IMG/VR virus record: IMGVR_UViG_3300037104_000086 | Span: 1 to 20,298 of that record | Length of the DNA stretch: 20,298 nucleotides | Origin: a virus | Strand: one strand, 5' to 3' | Shown here: positions 1-6,627 of the stretch, piece by piece | Layout of the letters: the number at the start of each line of letters is the position of its first letter | How positions within the stretch are numbered: the stretch's first letter is position 1 | Made by a program: the position numbers and the translations under genes | Notes under the pieces: model-generated | The model's input: only the letters and a program-made list of their open reading frames with translations | Told to the model about the DNA's origin: nothing | The model's database searches: none

Positions 1-619
1 AACTTGTCCAATAATTGGTAGTCCAAAAGAAATTGGAATTCGCTGCTGACAGATTACTAGACCACGTAGTACCAGGGATGAACTCTACAAATCCACTAGC
101 TGTAAAATTGTAAGCATACTTAGTGTCAAAAAATACCGTCATTTCAGTGTTTAACGGGCTTAGATCTCTCCATCTTATGCCCATTACCGGAAGACACGGA
201 AAATATGAGAAAGTGACTGTCAGAGGTGCTATTGAGCCAACTACAGTATAAGCGCTGGTTGCATAATTGATTGTTCCCGATCCGGCAGGAACTCCCACTA
301 AAACTCCAAGACCATTGTCTGTAAATGTATTCGTTCCGTCTGTAATTACAACCGATCCAGCTTGTATTTCTGCGCTAGACTCAAGAGATAATTGAGAGAT
401 TAAGGTGCTTGAGGTGGAGGCTAACGCCTGATTAGTCAAAGTTCTTCGTAATCTGCCTAATAATTGATAGGCTTGTTTTCTTTTGATCCTTTCTCTCCAT
501 ACGTAGGCATTTTCTAAAATGGGAAAAGCATCAGAAGGGATTAAAAATTCCTCTCTGCTTTCAACGAGGCCTGTTTGTGGCCCCTTAATGAATAAAGGTT
601 GATAGCCCGAAGAACTCAC
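1..619 (-). CDS. Phage structural protein, C-terminus cut by window edge
   Basis: An open frame runs leftward from a GTG at 617-619 to the window edge, about 206 codons without a stop. The GTG overlaps the TGA of the preceding gene, so the two are probably translationally coupled. The N-terminal part has a charged helical stretch (ENAYVWRERIKRKQAY, then GRLRRTL). A beta-rich part follows with a G-T-I-N-Y-x-T module near residue 120, also seen in the upstream protein. A conserved-looking PVMGIRWRD and FDTKYAYNF segment comes next. Its place after capsid genes suggests a head-completion, connector or tail component. I recognise the general type from environmental phages but cannot name a function. 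The real 3' end lies outside the window. Confidence 0.75.
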   Translation of the reverse strand, partial: MSSSGYQPLFIKGPQTGLVESREEFLIPSDAFPILENAYVWRERIKRKQAYQLLGRLRRTLTNQALASTSSTLISQLSLESSAEIQAGSVVITDGTNTFTDNGLGVLVGVPAGSGTINYATSAYTVVGSIAPLTVTFSYFPCLPVMGIRWRDLSPLNTEMTVFFDTKYAYNFTASGFVEFIPGTTWSSNLSAANSNFFWTTNYWTS

Positions 620-1686
620 AAGTAAAATCCTCCTTGTGACCAACCTTGTCCACCTTGCTGATTTGGTGTTGAGCTTGAAAAAACCGTCGAGTTGCGTTGA
701 TTGATCTCTTCATTGGCTTGTCTTTCAAGAACAAGTCCCTCTTGTCTTTTAAACCCTTCCATGAGATTCTGTACGCCATCCATATCTTGTCTTCTTCTAA
801 GTATCTCAATAGCAACACCATAGCCCAAATACTGGGCCCACTGATTCAAGATAGGGCTATCAGTGCTTAACATGAACTGTACCGGAGTTAGGTACGTCTC
901 AACCGTGATACGGTGGACAAGTTTCGGGACTGGGCGTACATGGAATTCATTATTCCAGAACAGCAAAGCATAGGGTCTTCCTGGTTGATATTGAGACACC
1001 CAAAGATTAATCGCTGGATAATTCTGCGTAGGAGTGGCGGGAGCAACAGGAAATGTAATCGCAAAAACCCCTGTCACATAGTTAACGGTTCCAATATTTT
1101 GTACATTTAGTAACCCAGGATTGGCTGTGTTTTGGTTGTACATACCTGGAACGGCGGGATTTGTAGTCTGTGCAGGGACTGAAACGGTAGGATTGGGTGT
1201 TTGTAATTGCAGATTGCCTAGCCCATCATCTGCTACTGCAATAGGATTTCCGCTTACATCAGTTCCTCCAAGCGTTACCTCACCAGCAAGGAAAGGCCCA
1301 GGGATAGTGAAAGTAAATGTCGTAGTGACTCCATTTCCTGCAATTGGACTAAATTTAGTAGGCCATTTAGGCCATACATTGAAGAATTCTCGTCTGTCTT
1401 TTAGAAATGATCCCTGTATTCCATCTACATAAACAGGATCTCGAACAGATTGGTCAAAATTAACATCCAATGGATATCTATCCTGGTAAGGAACAGTAAA
1501 AAACTCATACACGCTCCTCATTTGATCTATCTTTATGGCGTAAGGGAAATCCGAGACCATGAATGTATTCAAAGTTGAATCAATATAGGAAGTTTTTAAT
1601 TGGTTTTCTCCTGGAGAAGCGGTCAATTCTCTCACCAATGTTCTAATGAAGGCTACATTTTGACTAGATTGGGTTACTGCGCTCAT
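616..1686 (-). CDS. Phage structural protein, connector/tail-adaptor candidate
   Basis: This 356-aa protein lies in the structural block. The N-terminal 80 residues are helical and charged (LVRELTASPGENQLKTSYID). A central beta-rich insert (about 110-235) is rich in Gly, Thr and Pro and contains G-T-V-N-Y-V-T-G, the same kind of module as in the next gene. The C-terminal third is helical (ILNQWAQYLGYGVAIEILRRR), followed by a Gln/Ser/Gly-rich tail. Its ATG overlaps the TGA of the HNH gene upstream, and its Shine-Dalgarno (AGGGA) lies inside the last HNH codons, so the pair is coupled. Position and architecture fit an adaptor or tail accessory role, which is inference. No enzyme motif is visible. 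Confidence 0.8.
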   Translation of the reverse strand: MSAVTQSSQNVAFIRTLVRELTASPGENQLKTSYIDSTLNTFMVSDFPYAIKIDQMRSVYEFFTVPYQDRYPLDVNFDQSVRDPVYVDGIQGSFLKDRREFFNVWPKWPTKFSPIAGNGVTTTFTFTIPGPFLAGEVTLGGTDVSGNPIAVADDGLGNLQLQTPNPTVSVPAQTTNPAVPGMYNQNTANPGLLNVQNIGTVNYVTGVFAITFPVAPATPTQNYPAINLWVSQYQPGRPYALLFWNNEFHVRPVPKLVHRITVETYLTPVQFMLSTDSPILNQWAQYLGYGVAIEILRRRQDMDGVQNLMEGFKRQEGLVLERQANEEINQRNSTVFSSSTPNQQGGQGWSQGGFYL

Positions 1687-2258
1687 ATTTCTTCCCTAGG
1701 ATTTACATCCAATAACTTATTGTGAATATGGTTGTGGCATATTTTACACACCCACTGAACGTCAAGAGGCTTAGAATAATCCTCATGATGTCCTTGTAAT
1801 TTTACTACTCTCATACACTTTCCACATTCATTTGGTTTCTTTAAAACACCTAATCTAACAGCCCACATAACGGCTTGCGTTGCATAACATTTTTCAGGAT
1901 TATTTCTCCTGTATTTAAGAACGTTAGCAGCTACTTTTTCCTTTCTTTCTCTCGCCCATTTTTTTACCGCTTCATTTTGTTTCTTTCTAGCTTCAGGATT
2001 CCTATTTCTCTCATTTGCACGCTTTCTGATTCTTTCATAATTCTTTAGGTACCATTCTTTAGTCTTAGCTAACGTTTTTTCTCTGTTCTGTTCATAGTAT
2101 TTCTTCCTTGTAGCATTTGATCTTTCAGTGTTCGCCGCATACCATTTCCTTGAATTTTCTCTTATACATGCTTTGCACCACGTGTACAATCTTCCTTTTT
2201 TAGAAGAAGGAAATTCTATCAACTCTTGTTCTATCAAACATTTGGTACATTTTTTCAT
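1683..2258 (-). CDS. Free-standing HNH homing-type endonuclease (copy 1)
   Basis: This 191-aa protein has an N-terminal zinc finger (CTKC near residue 4 and CKAC near 28). A long, very basic helical middle follows, with repeated Tyr/Asn/Arg-rich units (KKYYEQNREK, KEWYLKNYERIRKR). The C-terminal HNH domain has CGKC, then LQGHHEDYSKPLDVQWVC, then CHNHIH. Such proteins are site-specific nucleases that copy their own gene into relatives lacking it. It sits between two structural genes and is paralogous to the gene at 3160-3711. Its stop overlaps the ATG of the next structural gene. The start codon and Shine-Dalgarno lie inside a perfect hairpin (see 2254-2291). Cleavage activity and target are not known from sequence. 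Confidence 0.9.
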   Translation of the reverse strand: MKKCTKCLIEQELIEFPSSKKGRLYTWCKACIRENSRKWYAANTERSNATRKKYYEQNREKTLAKTKEWYLKNYERIRKRANERNRNPEARKKQNEAVKKWARERKEKVAANVLKYRRNNPEKCYATQAVMWAVRLGVLKKPNECGKCMRVVKLQGHHEDYSKPLDVQWVCKICHNHIHNKLLDVNPREEI

Positions 2259-2291
2259 AAAATCCTCCGTTTTATTAGAGGATTTTATGAA
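2254..2291 (-). promoter_or_regulatory. Hairpin burying ribosome site and start of HNH copy 1
   Basis: A perfect 14-bp inverted repeat, TTCATAAAATCCTC (2254-2267) and its complement at 2278-2291, encloses a 10-nt loop. In the leftward mRNA one arm is GAGGATTTTATGAA, which holds the Shine-Dalgarno (GAGGA), the spacer and the ATG at 2258. The other arm can pair with all of it, so a transcript from further upstream would hide the start. The mRNA loop reads TAATAAAACG, so a promoter firing within or just after the first arm would give an unblocked message. No T-run follows, so it is not an intrinsic terminator. The pairing is seen; the regulation is inference. Confidence 0.8.
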
Positions 2292-2328
2292 ATACCCATG
2301 ATAAAATTCAATTCTTCCCTTATGCTAA

Positions 2329-2751
2329 CTAAAATTGGCTAGAAATAAATCTATGTTCTGATGGCTCAACTTCATCTTTTAAGATGGGTCTTTCAAAGGC
2401 ATCGAGCAAACCACTTCTCTTATTCACACGAAGCGCATTAACTTCATCAATCAATCCTTGTGGCACTTCGTACTCATGTTCAGGCAAAAACTTATAGCTT
2501 AGGATTGGATCTCCATCCCATTTGCAATAAGGCCGCTCATAAGGGTCTTTTCTTCCTTTGGTATTAATGTAGATCACTTTCTTCATCTTGCATTGGTCGG
2601 CTTTCAATTTCTGCATAGCTGGACGATCTTTCTCTTTGAAACGTTTGAATTCATTGTCTGGAACAGAGTTAGCGACTACCTTCATAAGTCCATGCTCGAT
2701 TCCTGAAAGTGTTCTTTGTGTGACTGGCTCTTTGATATGTTGTAAAGACAT
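2329..2751 (-). CDS. Conserved-looking phage protein, unknown function
   Basis: This 140-aa, charged, soluble protein has no signal peptide or membrane span. The middle reads KKVIYINTKGRKDPYERPYCKWDGDP, then an acidic region (FLPEHEYEVP). It starts 9 nt beyond the upstream gene, with Shine-Dalgarno AAGGG placed right after that gene's TAA, so it belongs to the same operon. Its place between capsid-associated genes suggests a virion or assembly role, but nothing in the sequence shows a function. The 70-nt gap after it holds the HNH hairpin. Confidence 0.75.
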   Translation of the reverse strand: MSLQHIKEPVTQRTLSGIEHGLMKVVANSVPDNEFKRFKEKDRPAMQKLKADQCKMKKVIYINTKGRKDPYERPYCKWDGDPILSYKFLPEHEYEVPQGLIDEVNALRVNKRSGLLDAFERPILKDEVEPSEHRFISSQF

Positions 2752-2759
2752 GATTACCC

Positions 2760-3143
2760 TTAGTTTCCTATTCCCCCATTCAATGAATGGAAAGGAAGGT
2801 TTACGAAATTATATGTATTTCTTGACCCTTGCGAGGCCATACTTGCTGGCTGTTCTCCGCCAGATGGTGTCACAAATGAATCGAATAATGTCGAATCAAA
2901 ATCCATCGTGAATATCAAATTAGTAACGTCCACAGATTTCACCCTTGCACTCAGCCCGTTTAGCTGAAACATCCCATAATCAAAAGGAATGCTAAAATAG
3001 GCCATTTGGCCTGGTATGTATGCATTTGTGGTCGATACAGTCACTACCATAGGGCTGCCTTGAGTAATGTTTGTAATGATCAAAAATGGGGGAACTACTG
3101 GGGATGAAGGTAAGTAGGTATTTGCTCCGTAGGTTGTGGTCAT
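2760..3143 (-). CDS. Capsid-adjacent protein with an E1-FCCH-like beta domain
   Basis: This 127-aa beta-rich protein has one visible domain at about 30-90: PGQMAYFSIPFDYGMFQLNG, then a strand (ARVKSVDVTNLIFTMDFDST). The pattern F-x-I-P-x(3)-G-M-x-x-x-N, followed by FT-x-D-x-DST, recalls the small beta-barrel labelled ubiquitin-activating E1 FCCH in many phage virion proteins. The same pattern occurs in the C-terminal half of the 336-aa protein at 3764-4774, so the two are paralogous and separated only by an HNH gene. The tail YNFVNLPFHS also resembles YNFDKAPFRT of that protein. A capsid decoration or head-surface role is a guess. The Shine-Dalgarno is weak. Confidence 0.78.
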   Translation of the reverse strand: MTTTYGANTYLPSSPVVPPFLIITNITQGSPMVVTVSTTNAYIPGQMAYFSIPFDYGMFQLNGLSARVKSVDVTNLIFTMDFDSTLFDSFVTPSGGEQPASMASQGSRNTYNFVNLPFHSLNGGIGN

Positions 3144-3159
3144 GAATGATAGCCTGATT

Positions 3160-3711
3160 TTAAATTTCCTTTATTCCCACGTGGCATTTCTTGCAAAGCC
3201 ATTGTACTTCTAGAGGTTTTGTATAATCTGCGTGATGGGCCTCTATCTTCCTTTCCGATCCGCATATTTGGCATTTCCCCGCTCTTATCATCTTTCCATT
3301 CTTTATGGCTCTTGATACTTTCTGCCAAGCTGAAATCAATTCTTTTCTTTCGTCTCTTAATTTTTGTTGATAATTCCTTGCATATTGTCTAAATTCTGGG
3401 CTTTTTCTTCTCTTATTCTCTCTTTCCGTAATTTCAATCTTATTTTCTTCATAATTTTTTCTTCTTTTAGCAAGAATCTCTTGTCTATTTTCTAGGATAT
3501 GCTTCTTTTGAGAAGATCTGATTGCTTCACGATTTCTCTCCAAATTTTTCCGTTGCATTTCTTTGTAATGCTCTGGATTTTCTTTTCTTCTCTTCTTTCT
3601 AAACTCAGACCTACATTTCTTACAATCAAATCCGTACCCATCTTTCGATGTTTGATCTTTATTGAATTCCAGTAAATCTTTAGTCTGCTCGCATCTGTAA
3701 CATCTTTTCAT
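3160..3711 (-). CDS. Free-standing HNH homing-type endonuclease (copy 2)
   Basis: This 183-aa protein is translated from the ATG at 3711. A longer upstream extension would overlap the end of the 336-aa gene and is unlikely, because the zinc finger typical of the family begins right here (MKRCYRCEQTKD, then CKKC). A basic helical middle with repeated Glu/Asn/Arg units follows. The C-terminal HNH domain has CQIC, then EAHHADYTKPLEVQWLCKKCH. It matches copy 1 in domain order and in the HHxDYxKPLxVQWxC signature, but the helical middles differ widely, so the duplication is not recent. It ends more weakly than copy 1 (CHVGIKEI), so the last His pair is partly missing. A hairpin covers its ribosome site. 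Confidence 0.88.
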   Translation of the reverse strand: MKRCYRCEQTKDLLEFNKDQTSKDGYGFDCKKCRSEFRKKRRKENPEHYKEMQRKNLERNREAIRSSQKKHILENRQEILAKRRKNYEENKIEITERENKRRKSPEFRQYARNYQQKLRDERKELISAWQKVSRAIKNGKMIRAGKCQICGSERKIEAHHADYTKPLEVQWLCKKCHVGIKEI

Positions 3712-3713
3712 AA

Positions 3714-3740
3714 ATAGCCCCCATTCATCATGGAGGCTAT
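3714..3740 (-). promoter_or_regulatory. Hairpin covering the ribosome site of HNH copy 2
   Basis: The arms at 3714-3724 and 3730-3740 form an 11-bp stem with one G-U pair and a 5-nt loop. In the mRNA the 3' arm is ATGGGGGCTAT; its G-run is the only plausible Shine-Dalgarno for the ATG three nt further on. The upstream arm ATAGCCTCCAT contains CCTCC, an anti-Shine-Dalgarno. No T-run follows. The sequence is unrelated to the hairpin of HNH copy 1, but the arrangement is the same. Confidence 0.7.
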
Positions 3741-3763
3741 CATAAGCTAGAATAAACTGTCCA

Positions 3764-4774
3764 CTAACTATTTTGCAACGCTTCCATCTTATAGGCTTGC
3801 CATATGATTTTGTCGTTTGCCGCTCCTCCTGGGGAAGCCGCGCCACCGGAAATTACCATAAAAGGCGTAAACTGCCCTGTTCTGAAAGGTGCCTTATCAA
3901 AATTATACCCTGTATATAACCCAGTAGTAGCATTCTGTTGTGTACTTGAACCAGCAGGAGCTACAGTCGCAAACAAAGCTGATGTTGGCGAAGAAGCTGA
4001 TGTTGGGAAAGCAAACGTTGTGAATGCTGTACTGTCAATATTTACAGTTAAGGTATACGCAGCAGAAGACACAGCAGTGATTGTCCCTGTCAATTGATTC
4101 ATCTCGATCATTCCAAAAGATGATGGAATACTGAAGTGAATCTTCATCCCTACTGCATAGTAAGGAGTAGGATCAACAGAACAAGTTACTACTGCACTTG
4201 AAGCTTTAGAAATCCCAGTGACATAAAGGAACTGAGGATCTACCGCTAAGTTTGAAGACACTCTTCTGGTTGAACCAGCAGTAGCCGCGTTAGCGAATCC
4301 TGAGGAGTTCAATCCAATCAGTGTATATCCAGAACCAGATACGCTAGAAATTTGGAAGTTCATTCCGCCGATCTGAGCTTGTCCAGTCGTTCCGTAGAAC
4401 TGAAGGATATCTCCATTGTTGTAAGTATTAGTCTGAGTTACAACTGCATTTGAAGCCTGACTAATAGCAGTAATAGGGCTAGCGTTAGCTGCTTCTACAA
4501 CAGGAGATGAAGTCACATAAGTGAATCCATTAGATGCTGAAGAAGTAGAGAAAAGATCGATTAAGATCGCGCTACTTCCTGCTTTTCTCCAACGAAGACC
4601 ATCATTAGCTGCTGACACTCCATTAAACCATTCACCTGCTACGCACACAGAACCTGTAGCATTCATTTGCGTATAGTTCACAGTTTTAAAGTAATCAACT
4701 GAGCTTGGTAGCGGGATCTTTACGTTAACCCCAGTTGAGGTGAAAGATCCTTGTGTAATCAATGTGAAAGCCAT
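3764..4774 (-). CDS. Capsid-adjacent virion protein, beta-rich, FCCH-like C-terminus
   Basis: This 336-aa protein is rich in Ser, Thr, Ala and Gly and directly follows the capsid gene after an 11-nt gap. It has a strong Shine-Dalgarno (AAGGAG, 7 nt before ATG). The N-terminal part reads as a beta sandwich (ITQGSFTSTGVNVKIPLPSS). The middle contains GDILQFYGTTGQAQIGGMNF, then a parallel module at about 205-265 (HFSIPSSFGMIEMNQLTG, then LTVNIDSTAF). The two modules share the G-x-x-x-Q/E-M/I-N-x-L/F logic of the E1 FCCH-like domain and are probably internal repeats. Placement fits a head decoration or surface protein, which is inference. The 127-aa gene downstream repeats the C-terminal module. 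Confidence 0.8.
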   Translation of the reverse strand: MAFTLITQGSFTSTGVNVKIPLPSSVDYFKTVNYTQMNATGSVCVAGEWFNGVSAANDGLRWRKAGSSAILIDLFSTSSASNGFTYVTSSPVVEAANASPITAISQASNAVVTQTNTYNNGDILQFYGTTGQAQIGGMNFQISSVSGSGYTLIGLNSSGFANAATAGSTRRVSSNLAVDPQFLYVTGISKASSAVVTCSVDPTPYYAVGMKIHFSIPSSFGMIEMNQLTGTITAVSSAAYTLTVNIDSTAFTTFAFPTSASSPTSALFATVAPAGSSTQQNATTGLYTGYNFDKAPFRTGQFTPFMVISGGAASPGGAANDKIIWQAYKMEALQNS

Positions 4775-4785
4775 AAAAATTCTCC

Positions 4786-5751
4786 TTATAGTCTAGCTGT
4801 TACGTTAAGGCCAGAGACCCAGTTTTGGTTTGTAATCGCTCTAGCGATAGCAAACTTAGCGTATAGCTGACTGTTTTGTGCTACTGAAGACACGACATAA
4901 GGAGGTCTATAGCCGAGTACAGCAGTGTAGTTGTTTTGCTCAATTTTAGCGGCTGCTTCTAGACCATACATTGGAATAGTGTAGACAGTTTGGCCAGATG
5001 GTTGAGAGATTCCAGGGATCTTTGCAGCTTTTGAAGATACAAAGAATCTGAAACGGCTCACTGAGCAATATTCTTCAGGACGTAAACCTTCTTGCGATGG
5101 ATAAGCATTTTTCAGCAATACGCCCTGTACGTTTTGAAGGTCAGGTGTAATGTCTGTGGATGCTAAAGCAATGAAAGAATCTCTGGTCGGAGCTGTGCCG
5201 AATTTATTTTCCGCAGAGATAACTTCCAACATCGTACGAGCATCGTTGCCTAGCAAGATACGCTCGATGTTGTTGATATCGTTACGAGAAATTTCTGAAG
5301 GCTGCTGTCCATTAATTCCACCTGTTGCGTTGATATAACTAACAGATGAGGAATAAAGATCTCTCATCAATAGATCTTCTTTCTCACGTAGCCATTGTCC
5401 GCAAAGAGCTGTGAACTTGGTAAGCACCTTGTCGTTCTCAAAAAGTGTCACCTGTTCATTTATGACGACAGTCTTCGCATAGATCTCAGTGGTGGCGTCC
5501 ACGTCAGTTCTGACCACCACTTCTGGGGCGGGATCGATTCCTGAACCGTCTAATTGTCCACCATCTGTGGATAGTCTCTCGTATCGTGACATACGTGTAG
5601 TTTTACCGATATGTGACTCAGCAAAATGGAGATCCGCTCCAAAGGAGTGGATAAGATTAAACATTGGCGTAGAGAGTAAATCCTCGCTAAATTGCAAGGG
5701 TAACTCTGGAGCCATGTTTTGAATGTTGGTAATGCCTGTAGATGAAGACAT
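4786..5751 (-). CDS. Major capsid protein, N4-gp56-like family
   Basis: This 321-aa protein forms the icosahedral shell (HK97-fold family inferred). Visible hallmarks are an N-terminal arm, then GKTTRMSRYERLSTDGGQLD and VVINEQVTLFENDKVLTKF. The long spine-helix region is LREKEDLLMRDLYSSS, and the C-terminal part reads FFVSSKAAKIPGISQPSGQ and YPSQEGLRPEEYCSVSRF. This combination is typical of the N4-gp56 capsid family, and the length is within its range. It follows a scaffold-like gene, as expected. A 156-nt leader with a promoter candidate and two hairpins precedes it, one hairpin covering its Shine-Dalgarno (GAGG). It is probably the most abundant product of the block, which may explain a dedicated promoter. 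Confidence 0.92.
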   Translation of the reverse strand: MSSSTGITNIQNMAPELPLQFSEDLLSTPMFNLIHSFGADLHFAESHIGKTTRMSRYERLSTDGGQLDGSGIDPAPEVVVRTDVDATTEIYAKTVVINEQVTLFENDKVLTKFTALCGQWLREKEDLLMRDLYSSSVSYINATGGINGQQPSEISRNDINNIERILLGNDARTMLEVISAENKFGTAPTRDSFIALASTDITPDLQNVQGVLLKNAYPSQEGLRPEEYCSVSRFRFFVSSKAAKIPGISQPSGQTVYTIPMYGLEAAAKIEQNNYTAVLGYRPPYVVSSVAQNSQLYAKFAIARAITNQNWVSGLNVTARL

Positions 5752-5756
5752 GGTTT

Positions 5757-5814
5757 CCTCGTAGGTTGTTATTTTCGGTTTCTGGCGAGGGAAACTAAAA
5801 ACTGCCTACGGAGG
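5757..5814 (-). promoter_or_regulatory. Capsid-gene leader hairpin occluding the Shine-Dalgarno
   Basis: In the leftward mRNA the segment CCTACGAGG (5765-5757) holds the Shine-Dalgarno for the capsid ATG at 5751. It can pair with CCTCCGTAGG (5814-5805) as a 9-bp stem with one bulged C. Inside lies a second stem, GTTTC (5795-5791) with GAAAC (5782-5778), flanked by TTTT/AAAA. The fold therefore hides the ribosome site. It is not followed by a T-run, so it is not a terminator. Translational control, for instance by capsid or scaffold protein, is an inference. Confidence 0.6.
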
Positions 5815-5831
5815 AGGTACCCGTTACATCC

Positions 5832-5848
5832 AGCGGGAGCGACCCGCT
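5832..5848 (-). other. GC-rich hairpin in the capsid leader
   Basis: AGCGGG (5832-5837) and CCCGCT (5843-5848) form a 6-bp stem with a 5-nt loop in an otherwise AT-rich leader. It lies between the promoter candidate and the occluding hairpin. It could stabilise the 5' end of the capsid mRNA. No T-run follows, so termination is unlikely. Confidence 0.5.
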
Positions 5849-5873
5849 ATATGACGCTAGAATGTGTAAAATT

Positions 5874-5901
5874 GTTATACTATAAACTTTACTATTAACA
5901 A
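5874..5901 (-). promoter_or_regulatory. Candidate sigma70-type promoter for the capsid gene
   Basis: On the minus strand TTGTTA (5901-5896), a 16-nt spacer and TATAAC (5879-5874) resemble -35 and -10 boxes, just after the scaffold stop codon. The transcript would start near 5867 and carry a leader of about 115 nt with two hairpins. A degenerate copy of the GTAAAAC-N-GTTTTAC palindrome (5866-5880) covers the -10 box. Assigned by eye only. Confidence 0.4.
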
Positions 5902-5907
5902 GACAAG

Positions 5908-6627
5908 CTATTTTATGCCCTTGAGCGTCCGTTGCATCCTTTGCCAATTATCTGCTCTACGCTGATCATCCAGCTTATGAGGCGCATGATCACCAGTTTG
6001 AGTTACACCACCTTGGCTCATCGACTGTGGCTTGCTTAAATTTTTCTCAATCTTAGCTGCATCCCTTCTAGAATCTGCATTAGGTACATACCTTTTCATT
6101 GCCTTATACAAATCAGAGTATGTTTCTAAAGATTCTGGGGCATTTTTGAATCTTCTATAAAGTTCAGGATGATGGTAGGCGAGATAGTCCACATTCTCTT
6201 GAGAGCATACATGATCGAAATCTGGGTGTTCTGACTTGATTCTGGATGGAAGTTCTTGCACTTCTCTTTGTTTTCTTTCAACTTCATTTCTATCTCTTTC
6301 TGCCTTGAGAGCAGCTTGTACTTTCTTATCAATGCGTTGGTCTTCTGTCTCCTCTTCCTCTTGCTGAACGTATTGTTGTTGTGGCTTATTGAGTAAAGAC
6401 TCCATTGCAGCCTTCAATGCAGAGGCCTCAGCTTCTTTCTCAGTCGCTCTACGATCAGACTCAAGCTTCTCTTTGCGCTCTTTCTCTCTCTCTTGACGAA
6501 AACGCTTCCAGTTGATTTGCTCTTGTGTTTCTTCAGGAGGATTAGATGCTTGTTTCTGTTGTGCTTGCGTATCTTCTACTGGTTCTGTTAATTTTGGTTC
6601 TTGAATAACTTGAGTTTCTTCAGACAT
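5908..6627 (-). CDS. Scaffold-like head assembly protein
   Basis: This 239-aa, highly charged protein is rich in Glu, Gln, Lys and Arg, with long predicted coiled-coil stretches (about 40-130, e.g. KRFRQEREKERKEKLESDRR). A more ordered segment follows (HPDFDHVCSQENVDYLAYHHPELYRR region, about 142-190, split here only by name), and the C-terminus is basic (NWQRMQRTLKGIK), typical of a capsid-binding tail. It lies immediately upstream of the capsid gene, where scaffolds usually are. Scaffolds guide procapsid assembly and then leave the head. The Shine-Dalgarno is weak (AGGA about 10 nt before ATG). Its ATG at 6627 lies in a CATG that also provides the start of the oppositely oriented alpha-CTD-like ORF. 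Confidence 0.82.
   Translation of the reverse strand: MSEETQVIQEPKLTEPVEDTQAQQKQASNPPEETQEQINWKRFRQEREKERKEKLESDRRATEKEAEASALKAAMESLLNKPQQQYVQQEEEETEDQRIDKKVQAALKAERDRNEVERKQREVQELPSRIKSEHPDFDHVCSQENVDYLAYHHPELYRRFKNAPESLETYSDLYKAMKRYVPNADSRRDAAKIEKNLSKPQSMSQGGVTQTGDHAPHKLDDQRRADNWQRMQRTLKGIK

Noticed and set aside
913-1432. Rightward ORFs opposite the 356-aa structural gene
   Set aside because: They are the complement of a clear gene, show no domain and no ribosome site.
3712-3846. N-terminal extension of HNH copy 2
   Set aside because: It overlaps the end of the 336-aa gene, has no ribosome site, and the family's zinc finger begins at the ATG at 3711.
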